NCBI GenBank assembly: GCA_913054415.1
Contig: CAJXII010000009.1
Span: 1 to 22,026, forward strand
Length of the DNA: 22,026 nucleotides
Origin: an uncultured Arcobacter sp.
Lineage (GTDB): Bacteria > Campylobacterota > Campylobacteria > Campylobacterales > Arcobacteraceae
Reading direction: 5' to 3'
In this document: piece by piece, positions 14,572 through 22,026 of the stretch
Layout of the letters: each line of letters starts with the position of its first letter
Position numbering within the stretch: position 1 is the stretch's first letter
Notes under the pieces: model-generated
The model's input: the letters and a program-made list of their open reading frames with translations, nothing else
Databases searched by the model: none
What the model was told of the DNA's origin: nothing
Made by a program: the position numbers and the translations under genes

Positions 14572-16065
14572 CTATCTTGCATAACCTGTAGCTCTTACTT
14601 CACGGATTACATTTACTTTGATCTCTCCTGGGTATTGCACTTTTTCCTCTATTTGCTCTGCAATCTCATTTGCTAAAAGTATAGATTCATCATCATTTAC
14701 TAATTTTGCATTTACAATTACTCTTAGTTCTCTACCTGCATTTATAGCATAAGCATTTAACACACCTTGATGAGATGTTGCAATAGATTCTATCTCTTCT
14801 ACTCTTTTTAGGAAACTTTGTAAAACTTCTCTTCTTGCACCTGGTCTAGCAGCACTTAGGGCATCAGCAGCACAAACAGCAGCACTTTCGATACTTGTCG
14901 CTTCCTCTTGACCATGATGAGCATATATTGCATTGATAACCTCTTCAGGCTCTCCAAATTTTTTACACATATTAGCACCAATATCTACATGGCTACCTTT
15001 TATTTCATGAGTTAGTGCTTTTCCAATATCATGCATCAAACCAGCTCTACGAGCTAAAATAGTATCTCCACCTAGTTGAGAAGCTATCAATCCAGCAAGA
15101 TTAGCAACCTCTAAAGTATGAGCTAAAGCATTTTGTCCATAACTTGCTCTATATCTTAATCTACCAATTAGTGTGATAAGTTTAGGGTGCATTTTTTTGA
15201 TACCAAGTTCTAAGATTGTATCCTCACCCTCTTTATAGATATTATCATCAAACTCTTTTTTTACCATCTTATATGTTTCTTCTATTCTTGCTGGATGCAC
15301 TCTACCATCAGCTATTAGTAACTCTATTGTTTTTGTAGCTATTGCTCTTCTGTAAAGATTAAAACTACTAATAACAATAGTATTTGGAATATCTCCTATT
15401 ACAATATCTACACCTGTAATCATCTCAAGTGTTTTGATATTTCTTCCCTCTTTACCGATAATTTTACCTTTTGTTTCTTCGTTTTCTAAGATAATATTAT
15501 TTGTAAGTCTTTCCGCTGCAAATTCTCCAGCATATCTAGTAACAGCATGAGATAGTATATTATTGATCTCTTTTTGTGTATTTTTTTGAGTTTGTTTAAA
15601 CTCTTTTCTAAAAATAGAAGCAACTTTTGCTCTTGAGTCATCTTTTAGTTGTTCAAATAGTAACTCTTTTGCTTCCTCTTTGGTTAGACCACTTGCATTT
15701 TCAAGTATTTTTATAGCTTGTTTTGTTTTCTCTTTATACTCTTTGTGTTGTGATTTAAAACCATTTTGAAGTGCTTTTACCTCTGTTTCCATCTCTTGTA
15801 TTTGTTCTTTTTGTCTCTCTAAATTGTAAAGTTGCTCATCTAACTCTTTTTTGTTTTTGTAAAACTCTTTATCATAATCTCTTTTTGCTTTTAATTTTGC
15901 ATCTTTTAATATAGTTGTTGCTTCATGCTCAATCACTTTTGCTCTTGATTTTGCTTGTTCAATATATATATTGTTTTTTGCATTATTAAGTTGTTTTACA
16001 ATAAAAAAAGTTATCAAAGAACTTATACTAGCTGATACAACAGCTACTATTATTAATTGTTCCAT
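14572..16065 (-). CDS. rny: Ribonuclease Y
   Basis: A 497-residue membrane-anchored endoribonuclease that initiates mRNA decay. It has an N-terminal transmembrane segment (about 3-24), a long charged coiled coil (about 30-180), a KH RNA-binding domain with the GxxG loop in IIGKEGRNIK (202-211), and an HD phosphohydrolase domain with metal ligands in AHTLEV (His316) and LMHDIGK (His345-Asp346). The C terminus VNVIREVRATGYAR is nearly invariant in RNase Y. The ATG follows AGGAAAAAG, and the gap to the upstream 5-FCL gene is nine bases. Campylobacterota lack RNase E and depend on RNase Y and RNase J for turnover, which fits. Confidence 0.93.
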   Translation of the reverse strand: MEQLIIVAVVSASISSLITFFIVKQLNNAKNNIYIEQAKSRAKVIEHEATTILKDAKLKAKRDYDKEFYKNKKELDEQLYNLERQKEQIQEMETEVKALQNGFKSQHKEYKEKTKQAIKILENASGLTKEEAKELLFEQLKDDSRAKVASIFRKEFKQTQKNTQKEINNILSHAVTRYAGEFAAERLTNNIILENEETKGKIIGKEGRNIKTLEMITGVDIVIGDIPNTIVISSFNLYRRAIATKTIELLIADGRVHPARIEETYKMVKKEFDDNIYKEGEDTILELGIKKMHPKLITLIGRLRYRASYGQNALAHTLEVANLAGLIASQLGGDTILARRAGLMHDIGKALTHEIKGSHVDIGANMCKKFGEPEEVINAIYAHHGQEEATSIESAAVCAADALSAARPGARREVLQSFLKRVEEIESIATSHQGVLNAYAINAGRELRVIVNAKLVNDDESILLANEIAEQIEEKVQYPGEIKVNVIREVRATGYAR

Positions 16066-16074
16066 ACTTTTTCC

Positions 16075-16623
16075 TTAAAATGTTATTATATAATCAGCTT
16101 CAATATCGTAAGAAGATGTGATAATTGTATCGCATTTGCAAAGCTCTAAAGATGTAAAAATTGTAATAGGTTTATATGGTAGTTTTGCAAAAAATCTATC
16201 ATACATCCCTTTACCAAATCCAACTCTTCTAAAAGTGTCATCTGTGGCTATAATAGGCACTATTGCCATATCAAGCTGGACTTTTAGATTAGAATTATTT
16301 GGCTCATAGATACCAAATTTTTTCTTTTTTAGTGGTAATCTATATTTTACAATTTTAAAACTATCATCTACCATATAAGGTGTAAATAGTTGATAATTTT
16401 CTTTTCTTAATCTTTTGATTAATGGTAATATATTAACTTCCATATCCATAGGAATATATACCAAAATATTTTTAACTTTATGTTGTTTTATTAATTTTAA
16501 AATTTCTAAATTAATATAATAATCTTTTTTAATCTTTGCTATACGGCTACTTAATCTCAATCTTTGTATAGATATTTTTCTAAAATCACACTTTTGTTTT
16601 TCTTTAGTTGTGTATTTTGTCAC
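16075..16623 (-). CDS. 5-formyltetrahydrofolate cyclo-ligase
   Basis: A 182-residue enzyme that converts 5-formyl-THF to 5,10-methenyl-THF with ATP, returning a stored folate to the one-carbon pool. The family signature GFGKGMYDRFF is present (around 135-145), and a basic N terminus (KISIQRLRLSSRIAK) corresponds to the ATP-binding start of the family. The start is a GTG at 16623 with AAGG upstream. It is the first gene of the minus-strand operon that continues into rny, and is divergent from the thioredoxin-like gene. The same divergent arrangement (Cj1207c/Cj1208/Cj1209) is what I recall for C. jejuni. Confidence 0.85.
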   Translation of the reverse strand: MTKYTTKEKQKCDFRKISIQRLRLSSRIAKIKKDYYINLEILKLIKQHKVKNILVYIPMDMEVNILPLIKRLRKENYQLFTPYMVDDSFKIVKYRLPLKKKKFGIYEPNNSNLKVQLDMAIVPIIATDDTFRRVGFGKGMYDRFFAKLPYKPITIFTSLELCKCDTIITSSYDIEADYIITF

Positions 16624-16649
16624 ATTTAAGCCTTATTTGGATAAAATCC

Positions 16650-16657
16650 GTTATAAT
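16650..16657. promoter_or_regulatory. Overlapping divergent -10 boxes
   Basis: GTTATAAT: plus-strand TATAAT (16652-16657) faces the thioredoxin-like gene, and minus-strand TATAAC (16655-16650) faces the 5-FCL gene, sharing the self-complementary TATA core. For the minus strand a CTTACA lies 16 bases upstream; no good -35 box exists for the plus strand, as is common in this phylum. Confidence 0.5.
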
Positions 16658-16705
16658 TCTAACCTAAATAATGTAAGAATTAGTTTAAATATAAAAGGAT
16701 TGGAT

Positions 16706-17272
16706 ATGAATTTTAAATCTATGGCATTATCGGCATTACTGATAGTATCTTTATTTTCAGGATGTGATAATAAAAAAGAGAAAGTAGAAGCAGATGATGT
16801 GGTTGCTCATAAAGCAGTGCAACAAGAGGATCAGTTTAGTTTTGATTTAACTACAACCGATGGTAAAACAATTAAAATTATCCCAAATAAAGAGGGATGG
16901 AAGTTTGTAGGATATGAGAATAAAGTTGTATTATTGACATTTTTTGCTACTTGGTGTCCACCTTGTAAAGCAGAGATTCCACATCTTGTAGCACTAAATG
17001 AAAAGTATAAAGATAAATTTGCAGTGATTGCAGTAGTGGTTGAACAAAATAAACCAAATGAACAGATGAAGCAGTTTATTGCAGAACATCATATCAATTA
17101 TCCTATAGCAAATTCAGATGTAAATTTTGAACTAGCAAATGCTGTAGGTGGTGTTAGTTCAATACCTGCTATGTTTTTATTTAATAAAACTGGACAAGCT
17201 GTTCAACACTATGTAGGTGCAGTTCCTGAAGAATTACTAGAGAGTGATATTAAAAAGGCTTTTGGAAACTAA
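16706..17272 (+). CDS. TlpA/ResA-type thioredoxin-like lipoprotein
   Basis: A 188-residue periplasmic thiol-disulphide protein. The ATG at 16706 is chosen over an upstream in-frame start at 16610 because AAAGGA precedes it by six bases and a lipoprotein signal follows at once (lipobox LFSGC, Cys20). After a short linker comes a thioredoxin fold with active-site WCPPC (Cys84, Cys87) and the cis-proline region VSSIPAMF. The WCPPC site and membrane anchor fit reductive roles such as cytochrome c maturation or protein disulphide repair, but the partner is not in the window. It starts an apparent operon with ftsY four bases downstream. Confidence 0.88.
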   Translation: MNFKSMALSALLIVSLFSGCDNKKEKVEADDVVAHKAVQQEDQFSFDLTTTDGKTIKIIPNKEGWKFVGYENKVVLLTFFATWCPPCKAEIPHLVALNEKYKDKFAVIAVVVEQNKPNEQMKQFIAEHHINYPIANSDVNFELANAVGGVSSIPAMFLFNKTGQAVQHYVGAVPEELLESDIKKAFGN

Positions 17273-17276
17273 TTAG

Positions 17277-18206
17277 ATGTTTGGTATCTTTAAAAAAACT
17301 AAAAATAAACAACCTATAGAGGAAACGACAGAGGATAAAAAGGGCTTTTTTAGTTCCGCTTTATCAAAAACAATAGGTGGTATTAAGTCTATTGTTCCTG
17401 TCAAACAAGAGAAGATAGATTTTGATACAGTAGAGGAGTTACTTATTGAATCAGATATGTCTTATGATATTATCGAAAAAGCTATGGATGGATTGCCATC
17501 TTCTATCACAAGAGCTCAGTTAAGACATAGACTTGTGATGCTTTTTGAACATGCTCCCCAGATAGATCAAAGCTCTTTGCCTAAACCATTTGTTCAACTT
17601 ATCATAGGGGTAAATGGAGCAGGTAAAACTACAACTATAGCAAAATTAGCAAATCTATATAAAGAATCTGGTAATAGTGTCATACTAGGTGCTGGTGATA
17701 CATTTAGAGCTGCTGCTATTGAACAACTAACAAAATGGAGTGAAAAACTTCAAGTTCCTATTGTAAAAACAAAGCAAGGTCATGATCCTAGTGCAGTTGC
17801 ATTTGATACAATAGATTCAGCTGTTGCTAAAAATATCGATAATGTAATAGTAGATACAGCAGGACGACTTCAAACACAAGTTGGTTTATCAAATGAACTT
17901 AAAAAAATAGTAAAAGTTTGTAATAAAGCATATCAAGGTGCTCCACATCAAAAACTTTTAATCATAGATGGAACTCAAGGAAATACTGCAATTGCTCAGG
18001 CTCAAGCTTTTAATGAGATGGTAGGAGTAGATGGTATTATTGTTACAAAACTTGATGGCACAGCAAAAGGTGGTGCTTTATTTAGTATTTCAAATCAACT
18101 AGAATTGCCTATTTTTTATATAGGTATTGGGGAAAATGAAAAAGATATATTGGCTTTTAGTCCAGATGATTTTGTAGATAGTTTATTGGATGAGATATAT
18201 ACTTAA
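17277..18206 (+). CDS. ftsY: Signal recognition particle receptor FtsY
   Basis: A 309-residue SRP GTPase that docks ribosome-nascent chain-SRP complexes at the inner membrane. It has a short basic N-terminal region (MFGIFKKTKNK) instead of the long acidic A domain of E. coli, then the N domain (about 25-100) and G domain: G1 GVNGAGKT (111-118), DTFRAAA (141-147), DTAGR (193-197), TKLDGTAKGG (257-266) and IGIGE near the end. Length is normal for the phylum. It sits four bases after the thioredoxin-like gene and is followed, 35 bases on, by an unrecognised gene. Confidence 0.94.
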   Translation: MFGIFKKTKNKQPIEETTEDKKGFFSSALSKTIGGIKSIVPVKQEKIDFDTVEELLIESDMSYDIIEKAMDGLPSSITRAQLRHRLVMLFEHAPQIDQSSLPKPFVQLIIGVNGAGKTTTIAKLANLYKESGNSVILGAGDTFRAAAIEQLTKWSEKLQVPIVKTKQGHDPSAVAFDTIDSAVAKNIDNVIVDTAGRLQTQVGLSNELKKIVKVCNKAYQGAPHQKLLIIDGTQGNTAIAQAQAFNEMVGVDGIIVTKLDGTAKGGALFSISNQLELPIFYIGIGENEKDILAFSPDDFVDSLLDEIYT

Positions 18207-18241
18207 GTAATTTTTCATCAATAAAATATAAAAGGTAGATT

Positions 18242-19252
18242 ATGAAAGCTATTATAGCATTAGAGGCTTTAATCAAAGAGGATGAAGAGCAGTTAAAATT
18301 AGCAAAGAAAAAATTAGCTGATCATGAATCTGGAGAAAATCCTTTAACTGCTTTTATGAAAATATCAACAGAAAATAGTATTGAAAAAGCTCAAAAAAGA
18401 TTAGAGCAAAGTAAAGCTATGTTAGCAGATCTTATGTCTCAAGATCTTCAAGAGTTAGAAGAGGAAGAGAGATTAAAAGATGAACTTCAAAGAAGAAAAT
18501 ATTTTCATCTTCAAAGATTTAGAATAAAACATAACAAAATAGCTTCAAATGATGAAAAAATAGAAGCTATGATGATATTGGATGAGCTTCCTAGTGATAT
18601 AGAGTTTGAGGATAGTAAAATCTTATCTATTGCAAAAGAATCTTTAAAATTAAACTTATCATCACAAGATACTATTGATAAAAAACTACAAGAGATTAGA
18701 AAAGATTTTGAAGGATTGTTGAAGCAATACACAAAAGATATGGATATTAAAGATATAGAGCTTTTGAATATTAAAATCCCTATTACAGTGTTGCATTTTT
18801 GGGTATTAAAAACTAATATTGAACAAAATGCTCAAGAGAATGATGATATTAATTTTAATGGATTTCCAAAATATGAAGATTGGTGGATAGATGAGCTTTG
18901 GAGTAGTCATCAAGCTTATTATGCTCTTTATAAATGGAAAGAGATTATCTATAACCAATGCCAAACAGATCTACAAAAACAAAGCTGGAGATCTATATTT
19001 AATGCTTGGCTTTTTATAAAAAAAGCTATCAATGCAAAAGGGAAACTTGGATTTAAATATAATCTTGCTTTTGATGAATTAATAAGTAAATATACCTCTT
19101 TAGAGGAGGAATTAGATGAAAATAACTTAACATCTATGGAGAATATTATTAAAAAAATAACAATAAAAGAGGATTTTACAAAGTTAGATAAAGATCATAA
19201 TGTTGTTACAGAATATCTACAATTTAAAAAGGAGATGCTAACAAGCAGTTAA
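18242..19252 (+). CDS. Conserved-looking protein of unknown function, coiled-coil N terminus
   Basis: A 336-residue protein I do not recognise. No signal peptide or membrane helix is visible, so it is probably cytoplasmic. The first ~115 residues are highly charged and helical (KKKLADHESGENPLTAF, then repeats of Glu/Lys/Leu such as QELEEEERLKDELQRRK), consistent with coiled coil. A middle acidic helical part follows, and a C-terminal half unusually rich in aromatics (FPKYEDWWIDELWSSHQAYYALYKWKEII). An AAAGGT lies eight bases before the ATG. Composition and codon use match the neighbours, and the gene fits tightly between ftsY and the MoCF gene, so it is native. No function is assigned. Confidence 0.75.
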   Translation: MKAIIALEALIKEDEEQLKLAKKKLADHESGENPLTAFMKISTENSIEKAQKRLEQSKAMLADLMSQDLQELEEEERLKDELQRRKYFHLQRFRIKHNKIASNDEKIEAMMILDELPSDIEFEDSKILSIAKESLKLNLSSQDTIDKKLQEIRKDFEGLLKQYTKDMDIKDIELLNIKIPITVLHFWVLKTNIEQNAQENDDINFNGFPKYEDWWIDELWSSHQAYYALYKWKEIIYNQCQTDLQKQSWRSIFNAWLFIKKAINAKGKLGFKYNLAFDELISKYTSLEEELDENNLTSMENIIKKITIKEDFTKLDKDHNVVTEYLQFKKEMLTSS

Positions 19253-19993
19253 ATGATGAAAAATTTTTATAGTGTAATTATAGGAACAGAACTATTAAAT
19301 GGTAGAAGAAAAGATGCTCATTTTGAATTTTTAAATAAAGAGTTGCTAAAAAGAGGATGGGAGCAAAAAGGATCATTTGTAATCAAAGATGAACCACCTT
19401 TTATGGCAGATGTTTATAATCTAATAAAATCTGATCCAAACTCTGTAATGTTTAGTTTTGGTGGTATTGGAGCAACACCTGATGATTATACTAGAGAAGT
19501 AGCAGCACAAGTATTTACAGATGGACAGATGGAGGTAAATCAAGCAGCCAAAGAGGCTATTTTGGAGAAGTTTGGACAAGAAGCATACCCACATAGAATA
19601 AATATGGCAAATCTACCTTTAAATGCAAGTTTATTAAAAAATGTAGTAACAAATGTGCCAGGGTTTTATTTGCAAGATAGATTTTTCTTCACACCTGGTT
19701 TTCCAAGTATGTCACAAAGTATGGTTATAGAAGCACTTGATAAACTATATCCACAAAATAATACAAAAAAATATAGAATGACACTTAGTGCTTTTTGTAG
19801 TGAAAATAATCTAGTGGAAACTATGAAAAAACTACCTGAAGATATAGAATTTTCATCTTTGCCACAAATCAATGGTGATAAAAGGACAACTGTAATATCA
19901 GTAGCTTCTAATAATGAGGCTGAAACTAAAAAATATTTTGAGTTGTTTGTAGATTATTTAGTAAAAAACAATATCAACTATACTATTGATTAG
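19253..19993 (+). CDS. MoCF-domain (CinA N-terminal-like) molybdopterin-binding protein
   Basis: A 246-residue protein with the MoCF/MoaB-Mog fold of CinA: N-terminal YSVIIGTELLNGRRKDAH and the pterin-binding loop FSFGGIGATPDDYTREVAA (about 68-86), then PGF and the FFFTPGFPSMSQSM segment. The C-terminal deamidase domain of full-length CinA is absent, so it is the short form; its role (molybdopterin handling or NAD-related nucleotide turnover) is uncertain. The ATG touches the preceding stop (TAA-ATG) and no good Shine-Dalgarno is near, the closest GGAG being about 19 bases upstream, so translation probably depends on coupling. Its end overlaps the convergent VWA gene by 11 bases. Confidence 0.8.
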   Translation: MMKNFYSVIIGTELLNGRRKDAHFEFLNKELLKRGWEQKGSFVIKDEPPFMADVYNLIKSDPNSVMFSFGGIGATPDDYTREVAAQVFTDGQMEVNQAAKEAILEKFGQEAYPHRINMANLPLNASLLKNVVTNVPGFYLQDRFFFTPGFPSMSQSMVIEALDKLYPQNNTKKYRMTLSAFCSENNLVETMKKLPEDIEFSSLPQINGDKRTTVISVASNNEAETKKYFELFVDYLVKNNINYTID

Positions 19994-20963
19994 TTTTATT
20001 TGCTTTATTTATTAAACCAAAAAGTGCCATAAAGGTAAATAAAACAGATAAAGCAAGTGGGATATAAAATAACTCTCTTGTATCATTGATAGTGTTTTGA
20101 CTCTCTTTTTTTGCTTTAAATTGATTTTGTATAGTTTGTGCTAAAAGTTTAATATCATCCTTTTTTAGCGAATATTTCATATAAGCACCATTGGTATTTA
20201 AAGCTAGGTTTTTGATTTTTTCATTTAGAGTAACTACTACAATATTTCCATTTTTATCTTTTAGGATAGCTCCATTTTCATTTTTTATCATTCCACCTTT
20301 TGAGGTTCCTATATTATAGATATATACTACAATATTGTGAGTTTTTGCATAATCTATCTCTTTTGAAAAATCATTTTGATCTGAACCATCTGTAAGAAGT
20401 AGTAAAGCTTTTTTATTATTGTTGCCAAACATCTCATTTGCAGTTTTTAGTGTATTTAAAATATCGGTTCCTTTTAGACTTAAACTATTAACACTTAGAT
20501 TTTTTGTAAGAAATTTTAGTGTATGAAAATCCTCGGTCAAAGGTGAGATAAGGAATGTTTGTGAGCTAAATCCAATAAGTGCAACTTTTGTATTTTTTAG
20601 ATATTTAAGTAGATCAAAAAATTTCATTTTGGCAAATTCAAATCTGCTAGGATATATATCTGTTGCAAACATAGATTTTGACATATCAATAGCAACTATC
20701 ATATTGATAAAACTAGATTTTACTTTGATCTGACCATTGTTTATTACAGGTCTTGATAGTGCCAATATACTAAATATAAATGCGATTATCATAAAAATAC
20801 CTCTAGTTTTTTTAGATAAACCACGATTTGATAATTGAACTCTTTTTAGAACATCTTTTGCAAAAATATTATTAAAAATATCACTTTTTTGTTTAAGAAG
20901 ATATATCATTGGTATTAGTAAAATAAGTAACCATAAAAACTCAATATTTTTTAATTCAATCAT
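19983..20963 (-). CDS. Von Willebrand factor A membrane protein, BatB-like
   Basis: A 326-residue inner-membrane protein. N-terminal helices (about 8-24 and 55-72) are followed by a periplasmic-type VWA domain with a complete metal-binding MIDAS: DMSKS (Asp93, Ser95, Ser97), Thr166 in KGTD and Asp192 in LLTDGSDQ. A last helix (about 295-315) ends the protein. This is the plan of BatA/BatB in MoxR-linked aerotolerance operons, where VWA proteins are thought to assist assembly or stress resistance at the membrane. AAGGAGT precedes the ATG and overlaps the end of the upstream VWA gene, three bases away. Being the second VWA protein of the pair, it is called BatB-like. Confidence 0.82.
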   Translation of the reverse strand: MIELKNIEFLWLLILLIPMIYLLKQKSDIFNNIFAKDVLKRVQLSNRGLSKKTRGIFMIIAFIFSILALSRPVINNGQIKVKSSFINMIVAIDMSKSMFATDIYPSRFEFAKMKFFDLLKYLKNTKVALIGFSSQTFLISPLTEDFHTLKFLTKNLSVNSLSLKGTDILNTLKTANEMFGNNNKKALLLLTDGSDQNDFSKEIDYAKTHNIVVYIYNIGTSKGGMIKNENGAILKDKNGNIVVVTLNEKIKNLALNTNGAYMKYSLKKDDIKLLAQTIQNQFKAKKESQNTINDTRELFYIPLALSVLFTFMALFGLINKANKTNQ

Positions 20964-20966
20964 CTT

Positions 20967-21812
20967 TTACTCCTTATTTGCCATATAAAAATATATCAAC
21001 ATAAATAGTATAGCAAGAGCTAAGCTATATTGGAAATAATATGTTTTTTTCACATATTTATTTGCTTTGATTTCACTTTTTTCTAGTTTATTTATAGTTT
21101 TATATATCTGTTGAAGTTTTTGTTGTGTATTGGCATGAAAAAATTTACCACCTGTTTGTGAAGCTATTTGTTGTAAAACTGTTGGATTAAAATCACCCAT
21201 ACTACCCACACCTATTGTATATACTTTAATACCATATTTTTTAGCAGTTTTGATAGCTACATCTAAAGGTATTGTATTGGCATTATCGATTCCATCTGTA
21301 AGTAAAATGGCAATTTTCTCTTTTGAGTGGCTTGTTTTAAATAGATTTGAACTTAAAAATAAAGCTTCATAAAGTGCAGTTTGTCTAACACCAGCTACAC
21401 CCACTTCAATTCTATTTAACAATCTTTTGATTGATCTTTTATCATAAGTTAATGGCACTGCTACATAAGCAAAATCGGCAAATATACTTAGTGCTAGTTT
21501 GTCATGTTTTCTTTTGTTTATAAAATCTTTGACAATATCTTTAACAATAGTAAATTTACCACCTTCTTGCATAGATCCACTTGCATCTAGGATTAAAGAT
21601 ATTTCATAACCTTTGTCATTGTTTATAACTATATTATCCTCTTTTATTGGACTAGCAAGTGATATGATAAGAAAAAAGATAGTTAAAAATTTGACAATAT
21701 TTAATCCTAGTCTATTTTTAGCACTAGCTTTTTGTAGTAGTTTTATATTTGGAAAATATATTGCTATATTTTTTTGTTTACAAAACTTTAAACATATAAA
21801 AAACAGGATCAC
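20967..21812 (-). CDS. Von Willebrand factor A membrane protein, BatA-like, N terminus lost at a junction
   Basis: The readable frame gives 281 residues: a membrane helix (about 40-54), a VWA domain with intact MIDAS (DASGS: Asp76, Ser78, Ser80; Thr145 in RQTALYEA; Asp173 in LLTDGIDNANT) and a C-terminal helix before YMANKE. BatA-type proteins normally begin with a full hydrophobic segment before the FCKQKNIAIYFPNIKLL-like stretch. Here only a few residues precede it, and the first codon in the frame is a GTG with no Shine-Dalgarno that lies in foreign-looking sequence. The native start is therefore missing, and the gene is a 5'-truncated partial. The expected upstream MoxR ATPase and DUF58 genes are not present. 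Confidence 0.8.
   Translation of the reverse strand: MILFFICLKFCKQKNIAIYFPNIKLLQKASAKNRLGLNIVKFLTIFFLIISLASPIKEDNIVINNDKGYEISLILDASGSMQEGGKFTIVKDIVKDFINKRKHDKLALSIFADFAYVAVPLTYDKRSIKRLLNRIEVGVAGVRQTALYEALFLSSNLFKTSHSKEKIAILLTDGIDNANTIPLDVAIKTAKKYGIKVYTIGVGSMGDFNPTVLQQIASQTGGKFFHANTQQKLQQIYKTINKLEKSEIKANKYVKKTYYFQYSLALAILFMLIYFYMANKE
21797..21812. other. Junction between two unlike sequences (probable chimera point)
   Basis: Left of here the sequence is A/T-rich with AGA/TTA/ATA-type codons and codes on the minus strand. Right of here G/C content rises and a plus-strand SPOR domain appears. The switch lies in or just after the A-run TATAAAAAACAGG. The exact base cannot be fixed because short A-runs fit either side. 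Confidence 0.7.
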
Positions 21813-22026
21813 CAGATTGCCGGAATTAGGGCTGAAGATAAAAACTATACCATTCAGGTTGCAGCTTACCGCAATATTAAAGATGCTGAAACCCGCATAA
21901 GCCTGCTTGAAAAAAAAGGATTTGCAGGTTACAAGATAAAAGGCGTAAAAAACGGTGTGGTCTGGTACAGAGTGAGGCTTGGCTTTTTTAAAACATTTGA
22001 TTCGGCCTCTGAAATGAAAAAAAAAC
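21804..22026 (+). CDS. SPOR-domain protein fragment from a different sequence background (partial both ends)
   Basis: The frame beginning CAG at 21804 is open to the window end and encodes a SPOR domain: YTIQVAAYRNIKDAETRI, then LEKKGFAGYKIKG, WYRVRLGFFKTFDSASEM. The order IQVAAY, KKGF, WYRVRLG-F is diagnostic of this peptidoglycan-binding domain, which targets proteins to denuded septal glycans. The frame has no start codon before it and meets a stop at 21789-21791. Codons such as CGC, GGC, GCC, CTG and GTC, rare elsewhere in the window, are frequent. It looks like part of a gene from another organism, possibly a deltaproteobacterium-like bacterium; that source is a guess. Confidence 0.7.

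Noticed and set aside
16610..16705. N-terminal extension of the thioredoxin-like lipoprotein back to 16610
   Set aside because: It runs through the divergent promoter and the start of the 5-FCL gene. The ATG at 16706 has AAAGGA and a proper lipoprotein signal.
21613..21900. Plus-strand open frame spanning the BatA-like gene and the foreign end
   Set aside because: It crosses the junction in a different frame from the SPOR domain and is antisense to the VWA domain's start; it is an artefact of the join.
1..22026. CRISPR array, tRNA, rRNA, insertion sequence or prophage genes
   Set aside because: Reading both strands I saw no regularly spaced repeats, no tRNA-like cloverleaf, no transposase or integrase motifs, and no long gene-free stretch.

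Overview
The window is a low-GC, densely coded stretch of a Campylobacterota (former Epsilonproteobacteria) chromosome, most like free-living Sulfurimonas/Arcobacter-type relatives; I cannot name the genus. The lineage call rests on three things. The futalosine-pathway enzyme mqnC is packed between bamA and an M16-protease-like gene, an order I recall from Helicobacter pylori. A thioredoxin-like lipoprotein and ftsY are divergent from a 5-formyl-THF cyclo-ligase and rny, an order I recall from Campylobacter jejuni. Codon use is strongly A/T-biased, with Arg mostly AGA.

Layout. (1) 1-150: end of an AI-2E-family membrane protein, closed by an intrinsic terminator. (2) 193-4557: a four-gene plus-strand operon for a DevBCA/MacB-like tripartite exporter (adaptor, FtsX-type permease, ATPase, TolC-like outer-membrane factor) behind a perfect-consensus sigma-70 promoter. 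(3) 4558-5237: a small minus-strand RelE/RHH toxin-antitoxin pair with its own promoter and a palindromic operator, bracketed by two short GC-rich hairpins in opposite orientation that resemble REP elements. (4) 5238-12254: minus-strand envelope and menaquinone genes: a Slt-type lytic transglycosylase, an outer-membrane barrel protein, then the bamA-mqnC-M16 operon. (5) 12350-13180: tyrA, convergent with (6) the minus-strand operon 5-FCL-rny-rsmD-dppC-like permease (13175-16623). (7) 16706-19993: plus-strand thioredoxin-like lipoprotein, ftsY, an unrecognised 336-residue protein and a MoCF/CinA-like protein. (8) 19983-21812: two minus-strand von Willebrand factor A proteins of the BatB/BatA type.

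The last ~220 bases (from about 21804) do not belong to the same genome in appearance. Base composition and codon use change abruptly, and the plus strand there encodes a clear SPOR domain with no start, while the BatA-like gene on the other strand loses its N-terminal membrane segment at the same point. This is best read as a chimeric contig end.

Most of the window is conserved housekeeping. I do not see a convincing novel multi-gene system. The observations most worth a second look are the end-of-contig junction, the hairpin-bracketed toxin-antitoxin cassette, the 18-bp palindrome that gives two convergent genes identical final codons, the M16 protein that has lost its zinc site, and the unrecognised gene after ftsY.
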